DNA of 64,000 nucleotides from Spirochaetia bacterium (GTDB lineage: Bacteria; Spirochaetota; Spirochaetia; CAKZLE01). The stretch covers positions 73,457 to 137,456 of the forward strand of contig JAIPFY010000001.1 in assembly GCA_021736385.1 (NCBI GenBank), in the 5' to 3' direction. The notes under the pieces are model-generated. The model ran no database searches. It had not been told where the DNA came from and saw nothing but the letters and a program-made list of their open reading frames with translations. Within the stretch, counting starts at the first letter, position 1, and each line of letters starts with the position of its first letter. Positions 33,809 through 43,566 of the stretch are shown piece after piece. The position numbers were made by a program, and so were the translations under genes.

Positions 33809-36118
33809 TCACAGGACCTGCAGGACTCTGCAGTTCATCCCGTCAACAGGGATCTTGCAGATCGATCTCTCCTTCTGCCGTCTATTGACAGAGATGCTGG
33901 AGGGGGCTCCCAGACAATAGAATTTCAGGCCTTCAGTATCTGCGGTTATCTGCAGTTCATGATCCTGTACCTGATACTCGATTCGTATCGTGCTCTCTCC
34001 CCCATCCCGGTATGCATAGGAGATACCGTCATCATAGGTATAGATATAGGATCTCCTATGAGGTGTCTTCTCATCAGGATCGACTATGATCAGAAAACTC
34101 ACCCGGGACAGATCGATATCATCTGTTGAGTCGCAGCTGTCGATATCGGCTTCAACAGGTATGACAGCCCCTGCCCTGGCAAACAGGTGGAGCGATTCAG
34201 CCTTCTCCACCAGTTCATACTCACAGGGTCCGTTCTGCCATATCCCATCATAGAGGTCGATCCATCGGCCTTCCGGTATACTCACCCCATGAGCCCCCTC
34301 GAAACTCTCTTCCCAGAGATTGGGAGCCTGCATCAGGTCTTCCCCGATCATGAACTGATGTGCTGTCTCGGTGAATCTCTGATCATCAGGATACTGATAG
34401 ATCATCGGTCTGATCATCGGGAATCCCGAGGCCTCCTCTCTGATGAACAGCTGGTAGAGATACGGGAGCAGAGCATAGCGTGCACGAATACAGGTCCCGG
34501 TTATCTGCAGGGTCTGCTCATCGAACTTCCAGGGCTCCTGTTCCCTTGTCCCGTCAGCACTGTGATTCCGCATGAGCGGAAGCAGGTAGGTCGTCTTGAA
34601 CCAGTCGATGTAGTTCTTCTTATAGGCATCTGCTCCGAAACCACCCACATCCGACCCTGCGAACGGCATCCCTGAGATCGAGAGGCTCAGGACCATCTCA
34701 AGGCCTTTCCGAAGATGGTGATAGTTCGAGTTGTTATCACCGGTCCACATGGCACCATACCGGCTGCTGCCTATGGTTCCACTGCGAGTCAGCACAAAGG
34801 GCCGCTTCCCCTCATCAGCATTCGCCAACCCCTTGAAGGTTGCTTCTGCCATACCAAGGCCGTAGGCATTATGATAGGCTTCATGCGCAAGACTGCCATC
34901 CCGAAAGAGCATATCATACAGTTCCACAGAACCAGTGCTCGGGTCATTCATATCGATCCAGAAGCCCTCGAATCCTTTTGAAGACAACTCCTTCGTATAC
35001 GCTGACCACCAGTACCTTCCCTCCTCCTTCGAGAAATCGGGGAAGTAGGAAGCTCCAGGCCAGACGAACCCGATAAACGGCTTCCCTTCCGAAGTCTTGC
35101 AGAAGATATTCTTATCCAGACCATCGGTACAGACGGCAAAATCATGATCGACCTTCACTCCCGGGTCCAGGATGGGTACGACTCTCCGTCCCTTATCTCT
35201 CAGGGCAAGAAGTTGATCCTCAAGGTCAGGGGCTACCTGTTCATTAAGGGAGAAGACCCTGTACCCCTCCATATAATCGATATCGATCCAGAGACCGTCA
35301 CAGGGGATCCTATATTCTCTGAACTTACGGTCCAGATCATGGAGATGCCTGCAGGTTGAGTAGCCCCACCTGGACTGATGATACCCCAATGCCCATAACG
35401 GGGGCCTCGGGGTCACCCCGGAGAGTCTCTGTATCTTCGAAGTGAGGACCAGTGGATCCCTGTCGACGATCAGATAGAGTTCAGGGGAAGAACCGGAAGC
35501 TCCAAGGTAGAAGAACTGATCATCTGCCCCTGCATCCGCTACGCCCTCGATCACCTGCCTCGCCCCGGTATCCATGAACACAGGGAAAGCTGTCGGAACG
35601 ATCATCGCAAGCCAGTGGTCCTGCTTGCGTATGATAAGTACCGGAAAGGAGGCATACATCGGGTCAGTGACACCATTGTTGATATCCTCATCCCCGAAGT
35701 CAGCCCATACATCAGTATTCCAGAACTTGGTCCGCAGACCTGATTTCTCAAACCCCACATTCTTCTCTCCCATCCCATAGAAGTGCATGGAATCCTCCAG
35801 AGAGAAGCACCAGACCCAGGAATCCTTCAGGACACCGAAGGGTAACGGGGCATAGGGAGAAAGAAGAGCCTCTGCTCCATCAGAGGCAGAGATAGCCCCG
35901 GAATCCTCGAACACGACCGTATACGATGAAGCAGCAGAGAAGGATACGGAGTCTTCCTGTATCAGGGATCCATATGACGGCTGATCCCATCGTGCGGGGT
36001 CGGTCATCGACAGATGGAAGACATCGTCTCCCATATCCTGCAGCCTGAGGGAAGAATCGGTCGTATGGGTTTTCAATGGAACGAAATTGTATGGGTGATG
36101 TATCTTATTGAAGTACAT
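33809..36118 (-). CDS. GH31 alpha-glucosidase-like glycosidase
   Basis: 769 residues with the full GH31 architecture: an N-terminal beta-sandwich, then a TIM barrel starting PPLWALGYHQSRWGYST. The catalytic nucleophile Asp is in GFWIDMNDPS, the acid/base Asp in MWTGDNNSNYHH, and C-terminal beta domains follow. There is no signal peptide, so it works in the cytoplasm on imported oligosaccharide. The WIDMNDPS motif is closest to alpha-glucosidases. It lies 6 bp after the other GH31 gene, whose end supplies its AAGGAG site. It is the last gene of the ROK-controlled operon. With a XylR-like operator, substrates mixing alpha-glucosyl and xylosyl units are plausible (inference). Confidence 0.92.
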   Translation of the reverse strand: MYFNKIHHPYNFVPLKTHTTDSSLRLQDMGDDVFHLSMTDPARWDQPSYGSLIQEDSVSFSAASSYTVVFEDSGAISASDGAEALLSPYAPLPFGVLKDSWVWCFSLEDSMHFYGMGEKNVGFEKSGLRTKFWNTDVWADFGDEDINNGVTDPMYASFPVLIIRKQDHWLAMIVPTAFPVFMDTGARQVIEGVADAGADDQFFYLGASGSSPELYLIVDRDPLVLTSKIQRLSGVTPRPPLWALGYHQSRWGYSTCRHLHDLDRKFREYRIPCDGLWIDIDYMEGYRVFSLNEQVAPDLEDQLLALRDKGRRVVPILDPGVKVDHDFAVCTDGLDKNIFCKTSEGKPFIGFVWPGASYFPDFSKEEGRYWWSAYTKELSSKGFEGFWIDMNDPSTGSVELYDMLFRDGSLAHEAYHNAYGLGMAEATFKGLANADEGKRPFVLTRSGTIGSSRYGAMWTGDNNSNYHHLRKGLEMVLSLSISGMPFAGSDVGGFGADAYKKNYIDWFKTTYLLPLMRNHSADGTREQEPWKFDEQTLQITGTCIRARYALLPYLYQLFIREEASGFPMIRPMIYQYPDDQRFTETAHQFMIGEDLMQAPNLWEESFEGAHGVSIPEGRWIDLYDGIWQNGPCEYELVEKAESLHLFARAGAVIPVEADIDSCDSTDDIDLSRVSFLIIVDPDEKTPHRRSYIYTYDDGISYAYRDGGESTIRIEYQVQDHELQITADTEGLKFYCLGAPSSISVNRRQKERSICKIPVDGMNCRVLQVL

Positions 36119-36124
36119 GGGATA

Positions 36125-38617
36125 TCATAGCTCCTTATGGATTCTCTTGAACAGATCTACAGGCAGCTGCCATGACTGCTTTAGGTCCCTGAATACCGGG
36201 ATGGTGTCCAGCGGCGCATCGCAGGTCACAGTTCGACTGCCGGCATAGGCCTTCCCGGTCCACACGTCTTCCCATTCACCCGTCGGGAGGTAGATCTCTC
36301 GCAGCCTGTCACCCTCGAACAGTACAGGAGCTACCAGAAGCGATCGACCGAAACGGTAGGTGGTCTCCACTTCCCATGATCTCTTGTCGTCGGGGGTGTC
36401 GACCCACAGCGGTCTCATCAGAGGTTCTCCTGTCTTCCTGATATGGTCGATCTCCCCGGAAATATAGGGTATCAGCTCCATTCTCAACTTGGCAAACATA
36501 CGATAGAGTGCAACTACTTCTGGAGCATCGCATCGTTTTGCTATGTTCCAGGGAGTCCTGTCGACATGGGGTTCTACATGGTCATAGAATTCTGAATGGT
36601 ACTGCATGACCGGTGAGAAGACCGCAGCTGCAGCTGATCTCAGATAGAGCTCAGCCGTGGGGATCTCTCCGCTGAAACCTCCGATGTCCCATCCGATGAC
36701 AGGGACCCCTGATATATTCGAGTTCAGTACGGCATACAGAGCTCCCCTATAGGCATCCCAGGTCGAATCCTGATCACCTGCCCAATGGCAGGGATAGCTT
36801 CCCGCACCACTGCAGCCTGATCGGCTGAAGGTCAATGCGATACCATCCGGCTCATGCCTCTTCATCGCCTCGTGATATGAGGAGATGTAGGAGACAGAGA
36901 ACGTGTTGATCATCTGGTCTCCGGTTCTACGACACCCCTGTTCCTGTTCATACGCTTTGGAGGCCTGTATGGTATATCCCCAGAGATGTTCCCCCCCATC
37001 AGTCTTGAAACCATCTACCCCGCACTCTTCCATGAGATATGCTCTCTTTGAGAACCACCAGTCCCGTCCTCTCTTTGATGCCAGGTCAGGGACCTTGCTG
37101 TGAGAGAACCAGCCGGGACGTACACGATAGGCTGACCCATCCTCTTCTCTCAGGCACAGCCCTGCAGCTTCCACATACTCCTGATCCATCAATTGCTGAA
37201 CCGGGGTCTCCTCCTTATCCGTGAACTCCTTGACTACAGGGATCTGCCAGAGGACCAGCTTCTTTCCCTCTGCATGGAGCTGATCTATCATTCCCTTCGG
37301 ATCAGGCCAGAGGCCATCTTCCGGAAAGGTGAAATCAGCGAGAGTCATCGGTTCATCAGAAGGTTTCGGAGTATATTCTGCATCGTTCCATATATAGAAG
37401 GTGGATTCATCACTCCAGGCCTCGATCACCACGACCGTTGCCGGAATATCGAGCTCATTGGTCGCTGCGACCTCTGAGAGCACCCGCCGCTGACTGTTCC
37501 ACTCATTACTGCTCATCCATGGGCCAAGCGCCCATTCAGGCACTTCCAGCTGAGAGAGAGCCGCCTGTGCATAGGATCCCTGTATCTCTTTCGGTGAGCC
37601 GAAGTACCAGTGACAGCTGAGACCCCGGTCTCTGCCCAGCTCAGCTTTGATGTGAACACAGCGGTCGTCCCTTGAGCAGATATCAAACAGGATATTCCTG
37701 TCAGTATCAAGCGACAGACCGTATCCATTGCTCGACTGAAAGAAGGGAATCGGCATATAGGTCTTGAGTCTCTGGTTCTTGTACTGCTCGAAGACACGAT
37801 GCTGCAGGATCTCCCCGCGTTGGTCGAGTTTGTTGTATCGTTCTCCGAAACCGAAGAACTTCTCTTCCGGTTCTGCTGCTATACTGAAAGAGAGCTCCTG
37901 AAAAGCGGTCGACCCGACTGCGTAGGAGGTGAGTTCGACACCATGGTACAAGGTGACCGGTCGCGCAGTAGAGCTGCTGCTCAGTCTGATAGTACCGCAG
38001 CGTGCGAGTTCGAGGTCATAGGTACTGTCCGGGATGTTCACTGTCAGCGGGTCATCAGACACATTCTGCCAGTGAGATCCCGTTCCATCCGGCTGCTCTC
38101 CATCGGTAAGGATAGTCGATACGATATGGCCTTGATCATGCTTCATCTCAAGATAGATCGTCTCTTCTGCAGATACCGATTGGAGCTGGAGACAGACAGA
38201 GGCTGCCGTTCTGCAGAAGCTCTCAAGGACCGTGAAACGTACTGCAGTCCCGACAGTGAGACGAAACCTCTCAGTCTCAGCCTTCAGAAGACCTGAACTT
38301 ACCCGCAGGTAGTACTCCAGCTCATCCCCGCCGCGTTGCGGTGGCAGAGCAGCCATCCAGGACCGGTCACAGCCGCTGTTCCCGACACTGTCGCTGGTCC
38401 CGATACAGACTGCCGAAACTGCTTGAAATGCATCCCGCTCATCGCTTCTCCAGAGAAGTTCTACATATTCACCTTCATCCATGGGGGTGATCACTGCACC
38501 GATCGTTATGGGCTGACCCGATAACGGATACCGCGGATATCGTTCGAATGGCTGCTGGAAATAGGGTTGTTCATTCCCTAAGGGGATATGAGTGATCTGC
38601 AGGTCCTTGTCTTTCAT
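36125..38617 (-). CDS. GH31 glycosidase, possible alpha-xylosidase
   Basis: About 830 residues. GH31 core begins around VPEWALGPWMSSNEWNSQRR. The nucleophile Asp is in DGFKTDGGEHLWG and the acid/base Asp in HWAGDQDSTWDAY; an N-terminal sandwich carries EKFFGFGERYNKLDQRGE. The KTDGGE motif differs from the paralogue's WIDMND and is nearer the YicI-type alpha-xylosidase KTDFGE, so alpha-xylosidase is a reasonable guess but not certain. It has no signal peptide. The track ORF starts 24 codons earlier; ATG 38617 (MKDKDL) with AAGGAA upstream is preferred. A hairpin separates it from the upstream binding-protein gene. Confidence 0.88.
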   Translation of the reverse strand: MKDKDLQITHIPLGNEQPYFQQPFERYPRYPLSGQPITIGAVITPMDEGEYVELLWRSDERDAFQAVSAVCIGTSDSVGNSGCDRSWMAALPPQRGGDELEYYLRVSSGLLKAETERFRLTVGTAVRFTVLESFCRTAASVCLQLQSVSAEETIYLEMKHDQGHIVSTILTDGEQPDGTGSHWQNVSDDPLTVNIPDSTYDLELARCGTIRLSSSSTARPVTLYHGVELTSYAVGSTAFQELSFSIAAEPEEKFFGFGERYNKLDQRGEILQHRVFEQYKNQRLKTYMPIPFFQSSNGYGLSLDTDRNILFDICSRDDRCVHIKAELGRDRGLSCHWYFGSPKEIQGSYAQAALSQLEVPEWALGPWMSSNEWNSQRRVLSEVAATNELDIPATVVVIEAWSDESTFYIWNDAEYTPKPSDEPMTLADFTFPEDGLWPDPKGMIDQLHAEGKKLVLWQIPVVKEFTDKEETPVQQLMDQEYVEAAGLCLREEDGSAYRVRPGWFSHSKVPDLASKRGRDWWFSKRAYLMEECGVDGFKTDGGEHLWGYTIQASKAYEQEQGCRRTGDQMINTFSVSYISSYHEAMKRHEPDGIALTFSRSGCSGAGSYPCHWAGDQDSTWDAYRGALYAVLNSNISGVPVIGWDIGGFSGEIPTAELYLRSAAAAVFSPVMQYHSEFYDHVEPHVDRTPWNIAKRCDAPEVVALYRMFAKLRMELIPYISGEIDHIRKTGEPLMRPLWVDTPDDKRSWEVETTYRFGRSLLVAPVLFEGDRLREIYLPTGEWEDVWTGKAYAGSRTVTCDAPLDTIPVFRDLKQSWQLPVDLFKRIHKEL

Positions 38618-38647
38618 GCAAACATTCCTTATCATGCTGATTGATAC

Positions 38648-38680
38648 GAGGCACCTGATGCTCAGAGGATCAGGTGCCTC
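38648..38680 (-). terminator. Hairpin between the binding-protein gene and GH31 genes
   Basis: GAGGCACCTGAT, a 9-base loop, ATCAGGTGCCTC: a perfect 12-bp stem after the solute-binding protein stop. The position parallels the hairpin at 22021-22051 in the other sugar operon, suggesting a device that keeps binding-protein mRNA in excess over downstream genes. Confidence 0.5.
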
Positions 38681-38704
38681 AGGGTACATCTTCCCGCTAT
38701 AGGC

Positions 38705-39970
38705 TTAGAGGGTTATTTGTGCTTCGGCTTCTTTCTGTGCCTGATCTAATGCATCTTGTGCAGAAAGAAGTCCTTCTCTTGCCATCTCGATCTTGGTGTT
38801 CACGATATTCGTCAGTTCAGCGAACTGTTCGAGTGCCGGGGGTTTTACCGCATAATCGAGGGAGTTCACTACTGCGATCTTATTCTCAGGAGGAGTGTCT
38901 GCTATATAACGCTGCATGATAGCAGGATCACTGACCGTCGGGAGTTCCCACTGTGCATCAAGTCGAAGGTCTACGGCCTTGGGGTTGGATGCCAGGAAGT
39001 TCAGGAACTTGAAAGCTGCCTCCGGATGCTTGGTGGTCTTGCTGACACACCCGACGTTCCCGAAGAAATGGGTCGCTTTTGAAAGGTTGCCAGGTTCGAC
39101 TTCGACTCCCCATGGGAAATCAGCCCGCAGCTGCAGGTCATTGAAGGCCCAGACACCATTGAGCCACATACCAAGTTTCCCCTCTACGAAGAGGTCACTT
39201 TCCGGTCTGTCTGCAAGTTCTTCCATACTCGGCATGACATGATGGACATCGATCCTGTCCAGCATATATTGCAGGGTCTCTACATTGGCTTTGCTGTTGA
39301 TTGTCAGGGTCTTCCCGTCAGGAGTCATGAGTCCGCCGCCGTTCTGCTGTGAGACTTTGTAGAATTCCCAGAACTGGATCGGATTGAACATACCCCAGGT
39401 ATCGTCACCAAGAGCAGAGATCTTCTTTGCCGCAGCAAGTGAATCTTCCCAGGTCCAGTCTTTTGTAGGATATGCAACACCGGCCCGGTCAAACAGATCC
39501 ATATTATAGACAAGCACTACGGTCGAGAACATCAGAGGGATAGCCTGCAGTTCTCCATCAAAACTCACTGCCTCGAGCAGCCCTGAGCTATAGACGCTCT
39601 TATCGAGGTCTGTATCAGCGAAGAGGCTGTCGAGAGGTCTCAGGGAGCCACGAGTTGCATGAGCCAGGAAGTTCTCCATATTCAGCTCAAAGCAGTCAGG
39701 TGCATCGTTACCTGCGATCCTGGTCACCAGCTGTGTCCAGTAGTTATCGCCATACCCCATAGCTTCATTCTCGATCGTAATGTTCGGGTTCTCTGCCTCG
39801 AATAGCGCGATCATCTCCTGCAGGACTGCCGCATTGGTCTCGCCGGCAGAGAAATTGTTATACTTGATAGTGATCTTGCCATCATCTTCTGCAGCACCTG
39901 ATGCAAACACGGGTGTTACGAAACAGCACATGATGATCATGACTATCAGCACTCGATACCTGTTCTTCAT
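38705..39970 (-). CDS. ABC sugar transporter solute-binding protein
   Basis: 421 residues of extracellular sugar-binding family 1. Signal peptide MKNRYRVLIVMIIMCCFVTPVFA with no lipobox at the cleavage site (SGAAEDD). Family segments include IALFEAENPNITIENEAMGY, GNDAPDCFELNMENF and FVEGKLGMWLNGVWAF. AAAGGAG lies 6 bases before the ATG. It is encoded after its two permeases, unlike the first sugar operon, where the binding protein comes first. The ligand is expected to be the oligosaccharide cleaved by the two GH31 enzymes. Confidence 0.93.
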   Translation of the reverse strand: MKNRYRVLIVMIIMCCFVTPVFASGAAEDDGKITIKYNNFSAGETNAAVLQEMIALFEAENPNITIENEAMGYGDNYWTQLVTRIAGNDAPDCFELNMENFLAHATRGSLRPLDSLFADTDLDKSVYSSGLLEAVSFDGELQAIPLMFSTVVLVYNMDLFDRAGVAYPTKDWTWEDSLAAAKKISALGDDTWGMFNPIQFWEFYKVSQQNGGGLMTPDGKTLTINSKANVETLQYMLDRIDVHHVMPSMEELADRPESDLFVEGKLGMWLNGVWAFNDLQLRADFPWGVEVEPGNLSKATHFFGNVGCVSKTTKHPEAAFKFLNFLASNPKAVDLRLDAQWELPTVSDPAIMQRYIADTPPENKIAVVNSLDYAVKPPALEQFAELTNIVNTKIEMAREGLLSAQDALDQAQKEAEAQITL

Positions 39971-40035
39971 TGAAAACTCCTTTTTTTACCATATTCCATG
40001 GCCATACGATTCCGGAATGCTAGGTCCGGCTCCTA

Positions 40036-40869
40036 CTACCCTTTCAGACCACCTGTCGCAAGCCCCTCTTCCACATACTTCTGCGCGATGATATAGACGA
40101 TCACGATCGGTACGATGGAGATAAGAGATCCTGCCATCAGATAGTGCTGATAATTACCAAATTGGGTTCCCATGTTTCCCAAACCAAGCTGCAGCGTCCA
40201 TTTGTTCCTGTTTGAAAGTACGATCAACGGCCACAGAAAGCTGTTCCAGGCTCCCATGAAGTTGAACAGACCCATGGTGAACAGGACCGGTTTGGTCAGG
40301 GGGAGCATGAGGGTCCAGAAGATCCTGTAGAGAGAGGCCCCGTCGATCACCGCCGCTTCGATGTAGATATTACTGATGCGCATCATGTTCTGCCTGATGA
40401 AGAAGATCGCGAAAGCATTACACAGGGCCGGTAAGAGAAGTGCGGAGTAGCTGTTCAGCAGCCCCAGGGTCTTCAGCGTGATGAAGTTCGGGATCATCGT
40501 GATGGTACCGGGAAGCATCATCGTGAAGAGGAAGACACTGAACAAGGCATGTTTTCCCTTGAACTCCAGCTTCGCGAACGCAAAGGCCGCCATGGCTGAG
40601 GTCAGTAGAGGGATGATCGTCAGCATAATGGAGACATAGAAACTGTTGAAGATCGACCGTACGAAATTCACATTACTGAGCTTGAAGATCTGGGTATAGG
40701 CCTCAACACTCGGTTCTTTCGGTATCCACCTGATGGGGATCGTATGTATTGCCTCACGGGCCTTGAAAGAGGTGCTGAGCATCCAGAGGAACGGGATGAT
40801 AGCAGCCATAGCGATGATCGAGATAAGCACATAGAAGAGTATTCGTCGTACGACCCTGTCAGCCTTCAT
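40036..40869 (-). CDS. ABC sugar transporter permease, MalG type
   Basis: 277 residues, six transmembrane segments, EAA loop EAAVIDGASLYRIFWTLMLP for ATPase contact, and the ending QKYVEEGLATGGLKG typical of MalG-type CUT1 permeases. Its start overlaps the end of the MalF-type gene by 11 bp. No ATPase gene is in the operon; as in many such loci, a shared ATPase is presumably encoded elsewhere. Confidence 0.93.
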   Translation of the reverse strand: MKADRVVRRILFYVLISIIAMAAIIPFLWMLSTSFKAREAIHTIPIRWIPKEPSVEAYTQIFKLSNVNFVRSIFNSFYVSIMLTIIPLLTSAMAAFAFAKLEFKGKHALFSVFLFTMMLPGTITMIPNFITLKTLGLLNSYSALLLPALCNAFAIFFIRQNMMRISNIYIEAAVIDGASLYRIFWTLMLPLTKPVLFTMGLFNFMGAWNSFLWPLIVLSNRNKWTLQLGLGNMGTQFGNYQHYLMAGSLISIVPIVIVYIIAQKYVEEGLATGGLKG

Positions 40870-41752
40870 AGGTCACCCACTTCTTCTGAAAAGAGAATTG
40901 TACGACCGTCACTGAAAAGATCACGATCGCAAGAGCCCATGCCAATGCAGAGGCATACCCCATATTGTAATAGGTGAACGCATTACGGTATATCTGTTCG
41001 ACCGGTACACGTGTTGCCCCTGCAGGCCCTCCTTCGGTCATGATGTAGATCGACTCGAAGACCTGGAATCCATTGATCACATTGATGATGACCAGCAAAA
41101 ACAGCGTCGGGGAGATAAGCGGCATCGTGATGCTCTTGAACCGTTGCCAGGCACCTGCCCCATCGATCCTGGCCGCTTCATAGTAGTTCTTGTCGATGCC
41201 CTTCAGGGCTGCCAGCAGGATCAGGGCATAGTAGCCGGTATCCTTCCAGACAGCAGCCAGGACGACACCTGGCATGGCCCAGACCTGAGATCGTATCCAG
41301 CTCGGGCCCTGGATCCCTATGATCATCAGCCAGTTGTTGATAAGCCCGTACTTCCCGTTCAGCAGCCATTTCCAAATGAGTGCTACCGCAACCCATGACG
41401 AGATCACCGGCAGGTAGAACAGTATCTTATACAGTTTCTTACCAGCGAAATCCTTGTTCAGCATCAGAGCCTGGGACATGGAGGTCATGAGGACCAGCGG
41501 TATATAGAGTACCATGTAATAGAGGACATGACGGAACTGGATAGCCAGATCCTTTGTGGTGTACAGTCTTTTGAAATTCTCAAGACCTACGAACTTGATC
41601 GCTGAGAACCCCTTGAGCGGATCATAATCCAACAGGCTCATGATCACAGATTCTCCGATCGGCAGCAGGAAGAAGACGACAAGGGCTGCAACAGCAGGGA
41701 AGAGAAAGAAGATGACAGCCCTTCTATTCTGTTTGACAGTTCCTGTATACAT
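40859..41752 (-). CDS. ABC sugar transporter permease, MalF type
   Basis: About 297 residues with six transmembrane segments (first AVIFFLFPAVAALVVFFLLP) and EAA loop NYYEAARIDGAGAWQRFKSI. The track ORF starts 24 codons upstream inside the ROK gene. ATG 41752 (MYTGTVKQ) has GGGAGG 7 bases upstream and overlaps the ROK stop as TGATG, so the regulator and transporter are translationally coupled. Confidence 0.92.
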   Translation of the reverse strand: MYTGTVKQNRRAVIFFLFPAVAALVVFFLLPIGESVIMSLLDYDPLKGFSAIKFVGLENFKRLYTTKDLAIQFRHVLYYMVLYIPLVLMTSMSQALMLNKDFAGKKLYKILFYLPVISSWVAVALIWKWLLNGKYGLINNWLMIIGIQGPSWIRSQVWAMPGVVLAAVWKDTGYYALILLAALKGIDKNYYEAARIDGAGAWQRFKSITMPLISPTLFLLVIINVINGFQVFESIYIMTEGGPAGATRVPVEQIYRNAFTYYNMGYASALAWALAIVIFSVTVVQFSFQKKWVTYEG

Positions 41753-42942
41753 CAGAGAGCCTCCCATGATTCGCTTCTGGAAAAGAACTCTCTGATGGCG
41801 AGAGCGGCTACTCCCCTGACCCACAGATCATTAGAGGGTTCCATGACGATCACTTCTACTTCCTGATCCAGATTGTAGACGGTGTTCTCAGTAAAGACTG
41901 TTTTCATCGTACCCTGAAAGTACGCAGCAGCATCCACCCGCTCACCACCGATGATCACAGCCTGAGGGTCGAACAGGTTGACTATCGTCGAGAGGGCAAG
42001 GCCAAGATAGGCACCTGCCGTGCTGAAGGCATCGACAGCGTGTGCATCCCGGGCATGTGCCCGGTTCACCAGTTCCTGAATGGTACAGGTGATCCCTGTA
42101 GCCTGTTCATAGCGTGCCAGAACGGCCCTGTCGGCAGCGTAGGCCTCAAGACACCCCTTTCTCCCGCAGGCACACTCCGGTGCATCAGGATCCATCGATA
42201 CTTTCATGTGTCCGATCTCACCCGCTGAGTTGTGGTTCCCCGATAACAGGTCCCCATCATAGATGATCCCCAGCCCGATACCATCTCCTATGGTCAGACA
42301 CAAGAAGTTCTCATAATCTCTTCCATTCCCGAAGTAGCGTTCACCGAACGCGAGTGAGTTGACATCATTCTCCAGAAAAATCGGAAGCTGCAGCTGCACT
42401 TCGAGCATCTCTTTGAGATGGAGGTCTTTCCACTCCAGGACAGAGCTCTCAATGAGGATCCCTCTCTTTGAGTCGATCCTGCCGCTTATGCCTACCCCGA
42501 TCCCGAGAATAGGGACACTGGGGTACTTCATATCGTGCGAGGCTTTCACAGCATCGAAGAATCCGGAGATCTGTGTCATATAGGATCCCGGATCAAGATG
42601 TCTGGGGATCTTCTTCACCTGATGTTCCAGAACGGTCCCGCCGAGGTCCACAACAGCACCGTCGATGACCCCGTCCATCAGCTTCATCCCCAGAACGACC
42701 CCTGCCCTGTTCTGTATCTCAAGAAGTGTGGGTCTCCTGCCGCCTGATGAACTGCTTTTTCCGGTCTCATGTATCAGCCCCTGTTTGAGCATCTTGTCAC
42801 AGATACCAGAACAGGTGGACCTGGAAAGACCTGTGATCCGAGATAGTTCTATCCTGGAAATCGAGCCTGCAGTCCGTATGGTGTCTAATATGATCTTATA
42901 GTTAAGATTCTTGATCAGTTCATTATCGCCGGTTCTTGACAT
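41752..42942 (-). CDS. ROK-family transcriptional regulator, XylR/NagC type
   Basis: 396 residues. N-terminal winged helix (15-75) with SRIELSRITGLSRSTCSGIC and GRRPTLLEIQ, then a ROK sugar-kinase-like domain with GIGVGISGRIDSKRG, the sugar-binding region GEIGHMKV, and the zinc cluster CACGRKGCLEAYA. These proteins repress catabolic operons until a sugar binds. The gene is first in its operon and its promoter carries an operator strongly resembling the Bacillus XylR box, so negative autoregulation with xylose or a xylose-containing sugar as inducer is likely (inference from operator similarity). It overlaps the MalF-type gene. Confidence 0.92.
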   Translation of the reverse strand: MSRTGDNELIKNLNYKIILDTIRTAGSISRIELSRITGLSRSTCSGICDKMLKQGLIHETGKSSSSGGRRPTLLEIQNRAGVVLGMKLMDGVIDGAVVDLGGTVLEHQVKKIPRHLDPGSYMTQISGFFDAVKASHDMKYPSVPILGIGVGISGRIDSKRGILIESSVLEWKDLHLKEMLEVQLQLPIFLENDVNSLAFGERYFGNGRDYENFLCLTIGDGIGLGIIYDGDLLSGNHNSAGEIGHMKVSMDPDAPECACGRKGCLEAYAADRAVLARYEQATGITCTIQELVNRAHARDAHAVDAFSTAGAYLGLALSTIVNLFDPQAVIIGGERVDAAAYFQGTMKTVFTENTVYNLDQEVEVIVMEPSNDLWVRGVAALAIREFFSRSESWEAL

Positions 42943-42959
42943 CTGACTTCTGTCTCCTC

Positions 42960-43015
42960 TACTTTGTTTATCCGTCGAACAAACTAAGTCTAGACCCTCA
43001 TATCTAATCCGTCAA
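42960..43015 (-). promoter_or_regulatory. Promoter and XylR-like operator of the GH31 sugar operon
   Basis: On the minus strand TTGACG (43010-43015), 17 bp, TAGACT (42987-42992). Directly downstream is TTAGTTTGTT, 9 bases, then AAACAAA, an imperfect dyad (42960-42987) overlapping the RNA start. The left half is identical to the published Bacillus XylR operator half TTAGTTTGTT as I remember it. A ROK repressor bound here would block initiation. Confidence 0.65.
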
Positions 43016-43566
43016 GCTTTTTATTCCGCTGTTTCATATGGAGTTGTTCAGGTACTCCGTGGAGAGGAGTAAAAAGCATACTGCAGGATGTGACACGTTG
43101 AGGGATATCGTGAGAGGGCGTCCCGCACAGCTGATCGTCATTGCGTTCATGGGGTCTCTGGTGAACAGCAGCACCTGCTGCAGTAGTATCTTATGATGCT
43201 GAAACACATACAGAAGCCCTCCTCATTGAAGAACTCTATAGTCTTCGAAAGTACAGATTACTTCTCAAATACGAACCATTCTCCTATTTCCAGTGGCAGA
43301 ACATACCGATGCAGGTTCTTTTCGAGCTCTTTCAGATCATGAACATCCTACACATACTACTCACACCTCCTTTCTTTGTTTTGCCAAGTAACCATAGTAC
43401 ACCGTACGGTTTTCTATATATTGAGCTTTATGATCATTGAACCTATAGCTTCGCGTGTTATACATATTTTATTGAGTGTATCACTCGTTATAGTTTACAT
43501 CATTCAACATTTACCATATACTTCCTGCTATATAATGAGTAAATAGCAATATTAATTATAGGAGTT
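43016..43566. other. Intergenic region, increasingly AT-rich
   Basis: About 550 bp without a gene. GC content drops sharply after about 43,370. A weak promoter for the next gene is possible: TTTACC (43510-43515) and TATAAT (43531-43536), although the 15-bp spacer is short. No RNA gene or repeat was recognised. Confidence 0.35.
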
